In this document: in pieces, positions 25,635 through 36,415 of the stretch
How positions within the stretch are numbered: the first letter of the stretch is position 1
Layout of the letters: every line of letters starts with the position of its first letter
Assembly: GCA_038363925.1 (NCBI GenBank)
Contig: JAQQWL010000011.1
Location: 6,882,001-6,946,000 of the forward strand
Source of the DNA: Apiospora phragmitis
Lineage: Eukaryota; Ascomycota; Sordariomycetes; Amphisphaeriales; Apiosporaceae
Reading direction: 5' to 3'
DNA: 64,000 nt
Notes under the pieces: model-generated
Seen by the model: only the letters and a program-made list of their open reading frames with translations
Databases searched by the model: none
What the model was told of the DNA's origin: nothing
Position numbers and translations under genes: made by a program

Positions 25635-26257
25635 CTATGCGGAGTCGCGCTGATAATTGCAATCGTTAGGTTCGGAACCACCAAGTAGGATCATGAGAGA
25701 GTCATTGCATATCCATATGAGATATATCATATACGAACGAGCTTGATATGCCAGTTTTATTAAACGGGGACTGGGCAAGATGCATACTTGGATGATAGCG
25801 TCCTTTCCAGTGACGATGAAACGTCGACCTCCGACACTATCGATGCAGACGTTATGGCCCATCTCTTTGCATGATATGTTGCTTGTGGCCGGCCCTCTCG
25901 GGCCAAAGGAAACCACTGCGAAAAGACATTGCACTTTCTCAGTATCGTTCGCGTTCTTGCCCCGTCATCTCACATCCATGTTCCGGGAAGAAGGTTTGCT
26001 GCGCTTGACTTTGATAAGAAAAGGAACGGAAAGACAGCAAAGATATACATACAATAACTTCTAGCATATGTGCCAACCACCAGTCGAAAGCATCTTGATT
26101 GATCTGGTAGTCTTTCCAGACATTGAGGCCACTGTAACTGATTGGGCAAAAAGACCATACTGTTGAGACTCTGAAGACTGTCAAATGCCGGGCCAATGGC
26201 CCATGACGTTTTGATGACCCCGAGCTCAAAGCGAGACTCAACAACCCCTTTCATCAC
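25635..26257 (-). other. Possible unrecognised coding segment or gene remnant
   Basis: Several minus-strand frames have protein-like composition, for example FELGVIKTSWAIGPAFDSL at the right and FGPRGPATSNISCKEMGHN further left, with a possible donor after the latter. They fall in different frames, and I cannot link them into one model with a start, in-phase introns and a stop. I recognise no family. It may be a decayed gene or chance. Confidence 0.15.
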
Positions 26258-26829
26258 TCTGGATAGGGATGGGAATTGCGTGATACTCAGTCAGAGAAGC
26301 CGTGTTAACGAAGACACATTCCACTTGGACATGGATTGGAGCCGACTCGGACGGTCTACATGCCCTTGTCTTCACAGTCTCTCTTCGAGAGGAAAGAAGC
26401 AGACAATTCCTCGAGTGTAAGACTAGTTGTCGAGTTGACTACAGCCTCCAAAAAGTGCTTGGTGGTGTGACCTGCTTCACGATGCAGTCATTGCCGTGTC
26501 CGTCCGCCTCCCCATACACACACCCCTGGATCCGCAGACACTCTCGTCACTCGAAGCATTTCAAGATTTCCGATTCTCTGCTGTAGGTACGCAGACCGGA
26601 GATGCGACTGGTGTTTGCCTCGGGGCCAGACTCAATCTCCTAAACATGCATAATGTTGAAGTTATGAATACTCAACTTACTTTAGACTAGGGTTTTATGC
26701 TTGCATGAGATAAGACACCTTATGAATTATGACGAATTGATAATTGATAAGGTCCGGTCCGTGTGCCACAACTGCCCCTCCAAAAAGTCATTGGAGCTTT
26801 CCAGGCTCAGCCCGCGCCGATCCAGCCAT

Positions 26830-26836
26830 TGAGTCA
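26830..26836. promoter_or_regulatory. TGAGTCA, possible CPC1/Gcn4-type site
   Basis: A perfect TGAGTCA heptamer lies about 98 bp upstream of the eIF2B-epsilon start. This is the core bound by the Gcn4/CPC1 bZIP activator of general amino-acid control. The word is expected about eight times by chance in 64 kb on random sequence, so position alone is weak evidence. Confidence 0.25.
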
Positions 26837-26933
26837 CAGGGCTCGTACTTTGTCAACGTCACGGAGGTCGTGAGCCGGCAGCAACTTCTTTACTGCTCGC
26901 GATATACCGCTTTCGCATATCAACAGGCAAGAC

Positions 26934-29246
26934 ATGTCGAGCAAAGGCGCCAAGGCCGGTGCTTCGGGCAAGGCCAAGAAGCCTACTAAGCCAGGTGCAG
27001 AGGACAAACGAGAGGATGTGTTGCAGGCAGTTGTACGTCTTGATCGACCGCGGGGCAATTTATTGCGTTTACGATGCTTGACTAACCATGTGATGCCTCA
27101 CCCCCTATAGATCATAGCCGATTCGTTCCAAACTCGCTTCCGACCTTTCACTTTAGAAAAGCCAAGAGTGAGATTACAATTTTTCTTGACTCGAGGGCTT
27201 TTCGTTCGCTGACTGATGTCGTAGTGCCTCCTTCCGCTGGCCAACACGCCGTTGCTCGAGTACACCCTCGAATTCCTTGCCATGAACGGTGTCCAGGAGG
27301 TCTTCATCTACGCATCGTCGTTCCAAGAACAGATCGAAAGCTACATACGCCAGTCGCGATGGACACCGATAGCCAGGTCATGCCCATTCTCCACCGTCGA
27401 TTTCATTCGAGTCTCGGACGCTCGATCAATCGGCGATTTCCTGCGTGATCTTGACAAGCGCGGCTTGATCGAGAGCGATTTTATTCTAGTACACGGCGAC
27501 CTAGTGTCCAACATCTCCCTGGATGGCGCGCTGGCGGCGCATCGGGCGCGGAAAGAGGCCAACCGGGACTCCATAATGACCATGGTACTGAGAGAAGGCG
27601 GCGAGGACGAGCATCGGGCCAAAGTCAACGGCATCTCTCCCGTATTCGCTGTCGACCCGCAAGCAAAGCGCTGCTTACACTACGAGGAGATGAACCCATT
27701 GCAGTCGGATCACCACGTCGAACTAGACTCCGATATGCTGAAGCAGCCAGAGCTCGAGATCAGAGCGGATTTGATCGATGCCCAGATTGACATCTGCACT
27801 CCCGATGTGCTCGCGTTGTGGTCCGAAAGTTTCGATTATGAGTTGCCACGCGCGAACTATCTACATGGCGTCCTCAAAGACTATGAGCTTAACGGCAAGA
27901 TGATTCACACTGAAATTGTGTCAGACGGTTACGCTGCACGGGCGACAAACTTTCAGATGTATGAAGCAATCGGTCGTGATGTGCTAGACGGATGGACGCA
28001 TCCATTTACCCCAGACAGCAATCTGATCAAGAAGCACACATATCAGTTGCGGGATAACAATGTATACCGGGAGGACGAAGTAACAATCAACGATGGCTGC
28101 GATATCTCTAACGCTGCTCTTGGCCAAGACACTGCTGTCGGCCTTGAAAGTAGCATAGAGAATAGCATAATCGGGCGCAATTGCAAGATTGGCAAGGGTG
28201 TGGTCATCAAAGACAGCATTATCTGGGAAGACGTCACCATAGACGATTATGCTGTTGTCGAACATTCAATAATTGCCGAATTCAGCACTGTCGGGAAGAA
28301 CTCTCAAGTGAGCTCAGGCTGTCTGCTAGGCTCTGGTGTTGTTGTGGGAGATGGTATCGCTGTTGCCAAATCCAGCATCATTTCTGTGCTCTCTGCAATG
28401 GGCACCTCGGCAACACCCAATACTGAGCTGCTTGGTCCTCGAGGCAAGGGTACTCTCTTTATTGACCCAGACATTGAGGATATGGGAGAAGATGACCCTG
28501 AGCGGCTTCAGTTGTCACTAGGTTACTCACTCGAGGGCTACGAATTATATGCTTCGTCTGTTTCCACACTAGCCTCAGGCGACGAGGAGGTTTTGTCGGA
28601 TGACGAAGCACGGGACACAGTAAGAAGCGGCCGTACCACGTCATTCGCCTCCGATGATTCGTCTACCGCTGGCGCTTCCAACTTCGTGACGGAAGCCGTA
28701 CTTGGTCTATTGGAGGTGTTGCGGGGCGAATCTGGCGATTTCGACTCCGAGAAACTCGAGTTCACATCGCTTCGATTGGCCAATGACGCTTCGGATAGCG
28801 CTGTCCGCCGGGCAGTTGCGACGGCACTCGTACGTCGGGCAGTTGAGCTGATCAACGCCGAAAGCGGCGGAATGGAGACGAGCAAAGCTGCTAAGTGCGT
28901 TTTGACCGAACGCAAGGGTGCCAAAGAATTTGTGTCTGAGGTCGGCGTTGGGGGAGACAGTGTTCCTGAGCAAGTTGACTTCATCCTGGCTGTCCAGCGA
29001 GCTTGCGTTAGCATCTCCCGAGTCATCGAGGTCCAGAAAGCAGGAGCCCTGTGCTCAGCTCTGTTCCAGCAGATGTATAGCGAGGACATCTTAGAAGAAG
29101 AGGGCATCCTGAAATGGTGGGAAGATGCTCGAGCTAAGGAGGGCGGGGAAGCGATGGAACAGGTTCGGGAAAAGTGCAAGGCCCTCGTCGATTGGCTAGA
29201 AGAAGCCGAAGAAGAGGATAGTGATGAGGAAAGTGATGAAGACTAA
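26934..29246 (+). CDS. GCD6: Translation initiation factor eIF2B subunit epsilon
   Basis: This is the catalytic epsilon subunit of eIF2B, the guanine-nucleotide exchange factor that recycles eIF2-GDP in the cytosol. Exons are 26934-27032, 27111-27167 and 27225-29246, giving 725 residues with no frame break. The N-terminal nucleotidyltransferase-like domain begins after a Lys/Gly-rich leader (ADSFQTRFRPFTLEKPR spliced to CLLPLANTPLLEYTLEFL). Left-handed beta-helix hexapeptide repeats occupy about residues 350-440 (NSIIGRNCKIGKGVVIKDS). A C-terminal W2 domain, the GEF domain, spans about residues 550-715 with the aromatic/acidic boxes (GILKWWEDAR, ALVDWLEEAEEEDSDEE). Start choice is fixed by the in-phase first exon. 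Length and domain order match fungal orthologs. Confidence 0.95.
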
Positions 29247-31419
29247 GCACATCATATACCCTAGAACTACCTAGTAGTAGACAATGAATGAATACCGTTA
29301 GCTGCGGAAGGATCCTAATCGACAAGTGAGACATCAACTTTGCCCATATTCAAGGGGCTCACGCCACGGGTACCCCTTTCTGGAATGTATGTCGCATCAG
29401 AGCGCGGCAATTACCCAGCTGACTACACCAACGATATTGGGATGCCTAAGCTCAGAGATATCACTCGTGACACTTCTTGTAGGCCTTGAAACTCCCTACC
29501 AGCATCCGCCTTAGCCACAACTCATTGCGTTTTTGCGGGAGGAGGGTTGCCTGTGCCGGGGGGGGGGGCGGCCGGCCGGGCCTTCAGATTAGCCGCGAGT
29601 AATGCCACGCGGAAGCGAGTAGACAGCCATTTCAAGAGCGTACATAAAGCCGATACTCATCTCAACTATGGGCCTTCTAAGATTGTTGTACTATGCTTGC
29701 TCGTAAATCGAGAAAATTGGCGAGACCTTTGGCGAAGTCAAATGCGCTCTTTGTTCGGAGTTAGTTGTTGCTCCAGTGATGGGGCTTTCGCGACGAACTA
29801 ACAGGTAGATAGGCACACATATCGGTTTCGCGCATCATTATCTTCCCAGCATGCAAGTGGTGACACAGCCAACACGTACTTTAAGATGCGCCCTGTTCTT
29901 GCTATAGAGCCATGATAGCGCCATCGAGGTGTTATATTACCTGTAACGATTCCTTCCGCCTATATTTTCGTATACCCGACCAGAGTAAACCACACGGTAT
30001 CTGACCCGCGTGCCGCGTCTAAACTAGGCGCAGTGACTCCATGACCACCAGGAACTACTCCTGCCAAGTGTTGAACAGTTCCCAACTGGCTCTGAGATCC
30101 GTACGTTGCGATGACCCATCAACAGTGATTTCTCATAGCAAATAACTCCTGTACCTGCGTACGTGTGTATTAAAGTATCACACGTTTGTCTGTAGCAGTG
30201 GTCAGCTCGACACGACACTGATGAAGCACATGATACCAATATCGGGAGGATTCATGGCCAGCCCCTGATTCCGTGCTTTCAGATTTAGCAGTAAAACGGT
30301 CCCTCCGTGAAGTTATAGATCAACCTAGGTCATTTGGAGCGACGTGCTGAGATAGGTAGAGCATCGCCGTGCGGTTGAGCCGCATCTCCAGCCGGCAGCT
30401 GCTCTTATTAGTCATGTTGCAGGTTCTATTCCATGTCTGCTGAGATAAGCATTGCAGCGAAATGCATGTGCTTGGACAAACGGTGCATAAAGCGCGCCCA
30501 GCAGCCCAGGGCGGATGCCGCATACTTGCGCTTGTATGCTAGGCCATCTCTTGGTTTCCCATCTGACCGGCCAATAAGCTAGCATGGCGATAATACATGT
30601 TAATACCACTCAACTGCAATTGATCTGTTGCCCTCGTCTGCGATGTAAGCAGATCGCCACAGTATGACGCAATCCATGCGCTGTTTGGCGATGCGATCTC
30701 AGGTCGTCCACTGAGTTGCTTGCAGTACTGCGTACTACACCGGATGCTGTGTATAGTGTTGTTTATTCATCTTCACTCAGACTCCCCCAAAAGCACCAGA
30801 ATAACGTGAAGTGATCCAGATGCTCGGAACAGGCAATGGCCTATTAGTATCAGGCATGGCATCAATCCTTTTTTTTCTTGAGGCCGCTATAACCGGAGAG
30901 CCTGCACTCATACACCTGCAAATTATGTAAGTGCTACATAATATAATAATACGCAAGGCTTCTTGTATGGTAACCAATGGTGTGCCGTAGGGTTCACAAA
31001 CAATACGTTACAAGTTGCTTTGGAACATGACATTTGATCAAGACACGAACAGCCTCCGATATACATGGTGATTATTGAATTGGCAAATGTTGCCCTGAAC
31101 AGTACTGAAGCCTGAAGCCGGCTTCGGGTGAGTGAAGAGTCAAGATCCTGGCAAGCCTGCGTCTTAGTGCCTAACCTACAGGCTGTGCTACAAGGGACAA
31201 GCGAATTTTGCAGTGGGCTGGGCATTGGATTTACCAGCTTGGGCAATTTACGTGACTGGACGTCACTGTGGATTGGGGATCTGGCTATGCCCACTGCGTC
31301 CAGCCAATGTTACAGCACATAAACGCACCCTGCAACTACCCCGCCTTACACACCCAGTGTAGTAGCCACAGACCCCTTCACCCACATCTTTTTCCAGGTC
31401 TTCCGCAGGCCGCTTGTGG

Positions 31420-31426
31420 TGACTCA
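31420..31426. promoter_or_regulatory. TGACTCA, likely CPC1/Gcn4 general amino-acid-control element
   Basis: A perfect TGACTCA palindromic half-site pair lies 142 bp upstream of the homocitrate synthase start and 35 bp upstream of a TATA-like tract. Lysine pathway genes are known targets of the Gcn4/CPC1/CpcA activator in fungi, so the position fits the function. Binding is inferred, not shown. Confidence 0.55.
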
Positions 31427-31460
31427 ATTGACATGAACGGTAACCAAGGGAAAAATCTAC

Positions 31461-31470
31461 TATAAAAAAA
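31461..31470 (+). promoter_or_regulatory. TATA-like element of the homocitrate synthase promoter
   Basis: The tract TATAAAAAAA is about 100 bp upstream of the start codon, a usual spacing for a fungal TATA box and short leader. If used, transcription would begin after the small upstream ORF at 31433-31465. Confidence 0.45.
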
Positions 31471-31567
31471 ATTGGTACTCTTCACTATTCGAACTGAATA
31501 CTTGATTCTCACCACCCGACCAACCGACAACTGTTGATACATCCTTACCAACAGTCCACTATTCACA

Positions 31568-34350
31568 ATGTGTCCTACTCCAGACGCCGCTCCGGCCACG
31601 AATGGCCGTGCTAATGGCACCGATACCTCTGATCCATGTTGGTCATTGCCTTTGATTTGTCTCTCGTCTCGTTGGCCTGCAGAAACTTCGTGCTAACTTG
31701 AGTGTTTGTCTCAGCTCACCCGGGCTTCACTGGCATTGCTGTGAGTTTATACCTTAATCCTCAATTGATCGGGCGAAAACCTCTTGGCCGGTAATAGTTC
31801 AATGAATATTCTAATCGCAATCGCTATAGACCCAGCGTACGCATCGCTCCAGCCCCTACCAGCCCGTCGGCGATTTCCTGAGCAACGTCTCCAGGTTCAA
31901 GATCAGTGAGTCGACCCGAACAGCAAGATAGCAAGATATCCTCCCCAGTTATACTTCTTCCGACCACAAACTCTGCGTCGACAATATCGGATTCTCGCTA
32001 ACACAATTACCTAACGCTAGTCGAGTCAACTCTCCGCGAGGGCGAGCAGTTTGCCAATGCCTTCTTCGATACCGAGACCAAGATCCAGATCGCCCGGGCC
32101 CTCGATGACTTTGGCGTCGACTACATCGAGCTTACCTCACCGGCTGCCTCTGAGCAGTCCCGAAAGGATTGCGAGGCCATCTGCAAGCTCGGCCTCAAGG
32201 CCAAGATCTTGACCCATGTCCGCTGCCACATGGACGATGCTCGCATGGCCGTAGAGACCGGTGTTGACGGTCTCGATGTTGTCATTGGTACATCGTCGTA
32301 TCTTCGCGAGCATTCACATGGCAAGGACATGACCTACATCATCAACGTGAGTGCACTGGTGAAGCGGGGCCTTTTTTTCTTCAAAATCCTCGGCCGATAT
32401 CGGACACCATATTAACGAGTAGACAGACTGCGATTGAGGTCATTGAATTCGTCAAGTCCAAGGGTCTCGAGATTTGCTTCTCCAGCGAAGACTCTTTCCG
32501 ATCCAACCTCGTCGATCTCCTCTCCGTATACAGTGCCGTCGACAAGGTGGGAGTGACACGCGTCGGCATCGCTGATACGGTTGGATGCGCCTCGCCCAGA
32601 CAGGTCTACGATCTTGTTAGAAGTAAGTTTTCGCGTGCAATGATCGCTGCTCATCACCTTTTTTTTTTTGCTTCTGCTTCACGAGCTGAAACGGGGAACC
32701 AATGACTAATCTGATTGAACTTGCACAGCTCTGCGTGGTGTCGTAAACTGCGATATTGAAACCCATTTCGTAAGTACACCTCTTTGCACGTGCTCATGCA
32801 GACTTGTATTTCATTGGGTCAGCGAGTCTCGAGTTTGGAGCATACTATTTCTGGCCCCATGGGGATATGAGTGCCAATCAAAACCACGTCCCCGAGCTGC
32901 ATCGGGCTGCCTATGACTTATGCCTTTTATGTGACTGACTCGTTGGCTATTTTATCAGCACGACGATACCAGCTGTGCCGTAGCAAACGCTTATTGCGCT
33001 CTCGAAGCTGGTGCCACACATGGTATGTCACCTCACTGTCCCTTCTCTTGGGAGAATGCTGTATTAACTCTTCATTAGTGGACACCTCCGTTCTTGGTAT
33101 GTCGCTGTTGCGCAAAGTCGGTTGTTCGTGGACAGCCTTACTGATCCGAGTTGTCAGGTATTGGTGAGCGCAATGGTATCACCACTCTTGGTGGCCTGAT
33201 GGCGGTATGTCCCCCACAGCGCACATGTGTTTATTGCAGCATACTGACAATCTCATATAGAGAATGATGGTTGCCGATCGCGACTACGTCATGAGCAAGT
33301 AGGTTATGGGTTGCTATCTTGTTGATTATTCGCATTCTAACGAAACCCAGGTACAAACTCCACAAGCTCAAGGACCTTGAAAACCTCGTGGCCGATGCCG
33401 GTATGTCCCCTTCCGCTATCTTCCGCGGCGGTGTTGGTGTGTGTTGGGTTCACATCGACAAATTTGGGACTTTTCCCATGGCGTTGCAGCTTATCGGCGC
33501 CTATTTTCATTCTCACTTTCGAGAATCGGATACTGCCGTGTCGAGGAATCTGAAGTTTCAGCTTTCTCATCAGATGACGGATTATTCCGCTCCAATGACC
33601 ATCATACAATGGAGACTGGGTGGAATTTTCCAAGCGACCCTCAGACCCACGATGTTGAACCCCAGCATACCCCAGACCGACCCCTCCAACTTCCCACTTT
33701 TATCACGTTGATCATTTTGGGAAAGCAGCTAACGAGTGCAGTGCAAATCAACATCCCTTTCAACAACCCCATCACCGGCTTCGTACGTAACTCTCTTCTT
33801 TTGCTCCCGATGACTCCCACGTGTGGATTGCAGCTGACATAGTCTAAAGTGTGCCTTCACCCACAAGGCCGGCATCCACGCCAAGGCTATCCTTAACAAC
33901 CCGACTACATATGAGATTCTCAAGCCCGAAGACTACGGTCTATCTCGCTATGGTATGTTCCCAAAGAAACGATCCATCAGTTGGTATCGGTGCTAACGAA
34001 CTGTTTCTCATTCAGTCCACTTTGCCTCCCGGTTGACCGGCTGGAATGCCATTAAGAGCCGTGTCGAGCAGCTCGGTCTCACCATGACTGATGCTCAGGT
34101 CAAACTCTGCACCCAGAAAGTCAAGGCTATGGCTGACGTGAGGCCACTCGCCATCGACGATGCTGATTCGGTCATCCGTACTTTCCACCTGAACCTCACA
34201 GCGGACCAGGAGAAGCCACTGCTTCCCAACATGACGTCCGAGGAGCAGGCCAAGTTCGAGAAGGCTGAGAAGGAGCTTGCTGGTGAGCCTGAGCAGAAGT
34301 CATTAGACAAGACGGTGGTCCAGGAAACGAACGGCAGTGTTCAGGCGTAA
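31568..34350 (+). CDS. Homocitrate synthase, 14 exons
   Basis: This enzyme condenses acetyl-CoA with 2-oxoglutarate to homocitrate, the committed step of the alpha-aminoadipate lysine pathway. It is probably mitochondrial and/or nuclear as in other fungi. Exons: 31568-31637, 31715-31740, 31830-31905, 32021-32346, 32427-32622, 32729-32769, 32959-33022, 33079-33096, 33158-33204, 33261-33298, 33351-33400, 33742-33782, 33850-33952, 34016-34350. They sum to 1,431 nt, a clean 476-residue protein. HMGL-like TIM-barrel motifs are intact: [10 protein letters not shown] with the catalytic Arg, [19 protein letters not shown], and the metal-binding [13 protein letters not shown]. The first donor (GTTGGT) is weak but needed for phase. 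Intron 11 is unusually long (341 nt). Yeast paralogues are LYS20/LYS21; lysine feedback control is a family property. The promoter holds TGACTCA and a TATA-like tract. Confidence 0.95.
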
Positions 34351-34524
34351 AATGCAATCAGGGTCTGGAGTTAGGACAAAAAAAGAATGAGGCAATTGCC
34401 ACACATGTACATACTAAAAAGGCAATGCAATTAAGGTCTTAAAACAGCGTGTTTTTCTTTTTTAACATAACGACTCACCTAGGGCATCACTCACACATAA
34501 TGTCGTGAACATCAACGGTATCTT
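34351..34524. other. Short convergent intergenic region
   Basis: Only 174 bp separates the stops of homocitrate synthase (+) and the short-chain dehydrogenase (-). It is A+T-rich and presumably holds overlapping or abutting 3' UTRs. Confidence 0.5.
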
Positions 34525-35576
34525 TTACATGAACCTTTCCAGTTCCTTTTCTGTAGTCCCAAAGCTGGCTGGCATATTTCGCATCTCTGGCCTTAACCCT
34601 TTCTCTGAGGACAGCACTCCAACTGGCTCATAGAAGCCACCCTGTTCGATAGAGTCGTGAGGAGCGCTGACAGCCCACAGATGATTGAAAGCGCCCTGCT
34701 CCGTTGTGATGATCTTGCCGACGTTCGTCATCTGAATAAATAGTCGGTCGCTCGTTTTGAGGTCGGTGACCAGGCCCGTGGACACGACGCCAGGATGGAT
34801 GCTGAAGCAGAGCAGTGTCGGGTGGCGCTTTGCCAACTCGCGGGCGTAGAGCATGTTGGCCAGCTTGCTGTTGCAGTAGCGGACCCAGCGGCCCAGCAGG
34901 GCGGACTCCTGGGTGGTCCGGAGACCGCCCGAGAAGTCGAGGCTGCCGCCCTTCCAGCCCACGCTGGTGGTGTAGATGATGCGCGGAGGACCGGCGGCGC
35001 CGCCCCCGGGGCAGGGGCGGCAGGGCGGCCGTCCGCTCCAGCAGCGGCAGCAGCTTCTGGGTCAGCAGCGCGTGGCCCAGGTGGTTCGTCGCGAAGTGCA
35101 CCTCGTAGCCGTCGGCGACAGGCCCGCGGGCTTGGCCATGATGCCCGCGTTGGCCAGGAACACGTCCAGGCGGCCGCCGCGCGGACGGACGCGAGGCTCG
35201 CCAGGTCGCAGGGGACGAAGGTTACGACGGCTTCGGCGGTGGGGGCAGTTTGCCGGACGCGCTCGAGGGTTTTCGCGGCGGCGGCGGCGTTGCGGCCTGT
35301 GAATAGGAGGCGGGCCGGGTTCTTCTGGGCGAGCTCGACTGTGAGCTCGGCGCCGATGCCGCTGGTACCTAGAAGAAGAGGAGGAGGAGCGAGGGTCAGA
35401 TTGAGGGGGTGGTGGGTTTCAGCAGCTGGGACACGCCACGGTGGTTTCATTGGTCGGCAAGCAAATCTGTGCGGGATATCACTCCCTCCACTCTCTTACG
35501 ACGTACCTCCGGTGATGAGCAGTACGCGGCCGCTCAGGTCGGGTATTGTTGACTTGTCGAACTTGATGCCCGACAT
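34525..35576 (-). CDS. Short-chain dehydrogenase/reductase, three apparent frame breaks
   Basis: This is a classical-type NAD(P)-dependent SDR of about 304 residues, similar to fungal retinol-dehydrogenase-like oxidoreductases; the substrate is unknown. Exon 1 is 35576-35507 and exon 2 is 35368-34525. Motifs in order: nucleotide-binding TGGTSGIG spanning the splice junction, LDVFLANAGIMAKPAGLS with the NAG signature, FATNHLGHALL, RIIYTTSVGW, the catalytic YCNSK, and IHPGVVSTGL. The frame breaks at about 35169-35176 (one base short), 35113-35118 (one short) and 35014-35017 (one extra or two short), all in a G+C-rich stretch, with SDR sequence resuming each time. Corrected length agrees with the splice phase. 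The number of breaks would normally suggest a pseudogene, but the motifs are perfectly preserved and the pattern is window-wide. Confidence 0.8.
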
Positions 35577-36415
35577 GACTGTTAGCCGTTGACGTCGAGT
35601 TTCGATAGCGGTTCAATTGCTTAGGCAAACAGTTGAAGCTGTGCAAGCGTTTAGGGATGTGTGTGTGTGTGTGTGAAGGTAGAGTGTGAACACCCAGAAC
35701 TGAATCATCAACAGCACCCATAATAGAAAAGGACCGTTTCATTTTATACGAAAGGCCTGCCGGGCTCACGGCTTGATGGAGGTCCCGATACTCATTTTGG
35801 TCGATGCGTATACGCAGCACTCGGATACTAAACGCTGTGTGCGCGGTGCATGTAAGGGGGAATATGTGTGTATGTTCGGACTACGGAGCATCTCATACAT
35901 CTAGATGCTCAGGGGTCACGCCCGCAAAACATGGCTAAGCCACCACTAACCAGTCAGTCCCAACCAGGCATCCAATCGTAAGAACGTAAGCAGTAGTAAG
36001 TAATGAGAGGCCGGCAGGCGAGCGCGGTGAAATGGTAGCCTAATTCCACGACGCGCATCCGAGTACGCTGCCTACTTTATTTTACCCTGGTCTGGTTGCT
36101 ATCAGTACCAATTATGCATGATATCCAATCACACCACAATGAACGGCGCCGCATTGCTCCAAGATCTTTTCGGTACGTTCGCCCAATCTACAGGTTCAAG
36201 ATTATATTAATACAAATGAAAGAAGTGAATTGGAATCAAACTCGAAAGAACCAAATATTATAACAAATGTAAAACACTTTCCGCTCACAATTCCGTGCGC
36301 AATACTCCCTCCACCTAATCACCATCCCCTTCTCACTAGACCTTACTACGCAGCCCCCATCCGTTTCCGCATCCCCTCCCTCGCCATATTGTCGTCTTGG
36401 TGTGAATTTTATGGC
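35577..36415. other. Intergenic region, 0.8 kb
   Basis: This is probably the promoter of the SDR gene at its left and the 3' UTR of the Gly/Tyr repeat protein at its right. It contains a TG microsatellite at about 35656-35674. No gene is seen. Confidence 0.5.

Larger units (their letters stand above)
23169..26933. other. Intergenic region, 3.8 kb
   Basis: No confident gene is found. The region holds a CAC/ACC microsatellite near 24118-24137 and a run of 15 G at 25054-25068. A possible coding remnant on the minus strand at 25635-26257 is listed separately. The last 200 bp is probably the eIF2B-epsilon promoter. Confidence 0.45.
29247..31567. other. Intergenic region upstream of homocitrate synthase, 2.3 kb
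   Basis: No coding gene is recognised. An 11-G run lies at 29558-29568, followed by GGCCGGCC-type sequence. The right end is the homocitrate synthase promoter, with a CPC1-type site and a TATA-like tract listed separately. Confidence 0.5.

Noticed and set aside
31433..31465. Eleven-codon upstream ORF before homocitrate synthase
   Set aside because: It overlaps and precedes the likely TATA tract at 31461-31470, so it is probably not in the transcript.
33319..33711. Open frame of about 130 codons inside homocitrate synthase
   Set aside because: It covers exon 11 in a shared frame and then runs through the long intron 11. The conserved enzyme resumes after a proper splice acceptor at 33742.
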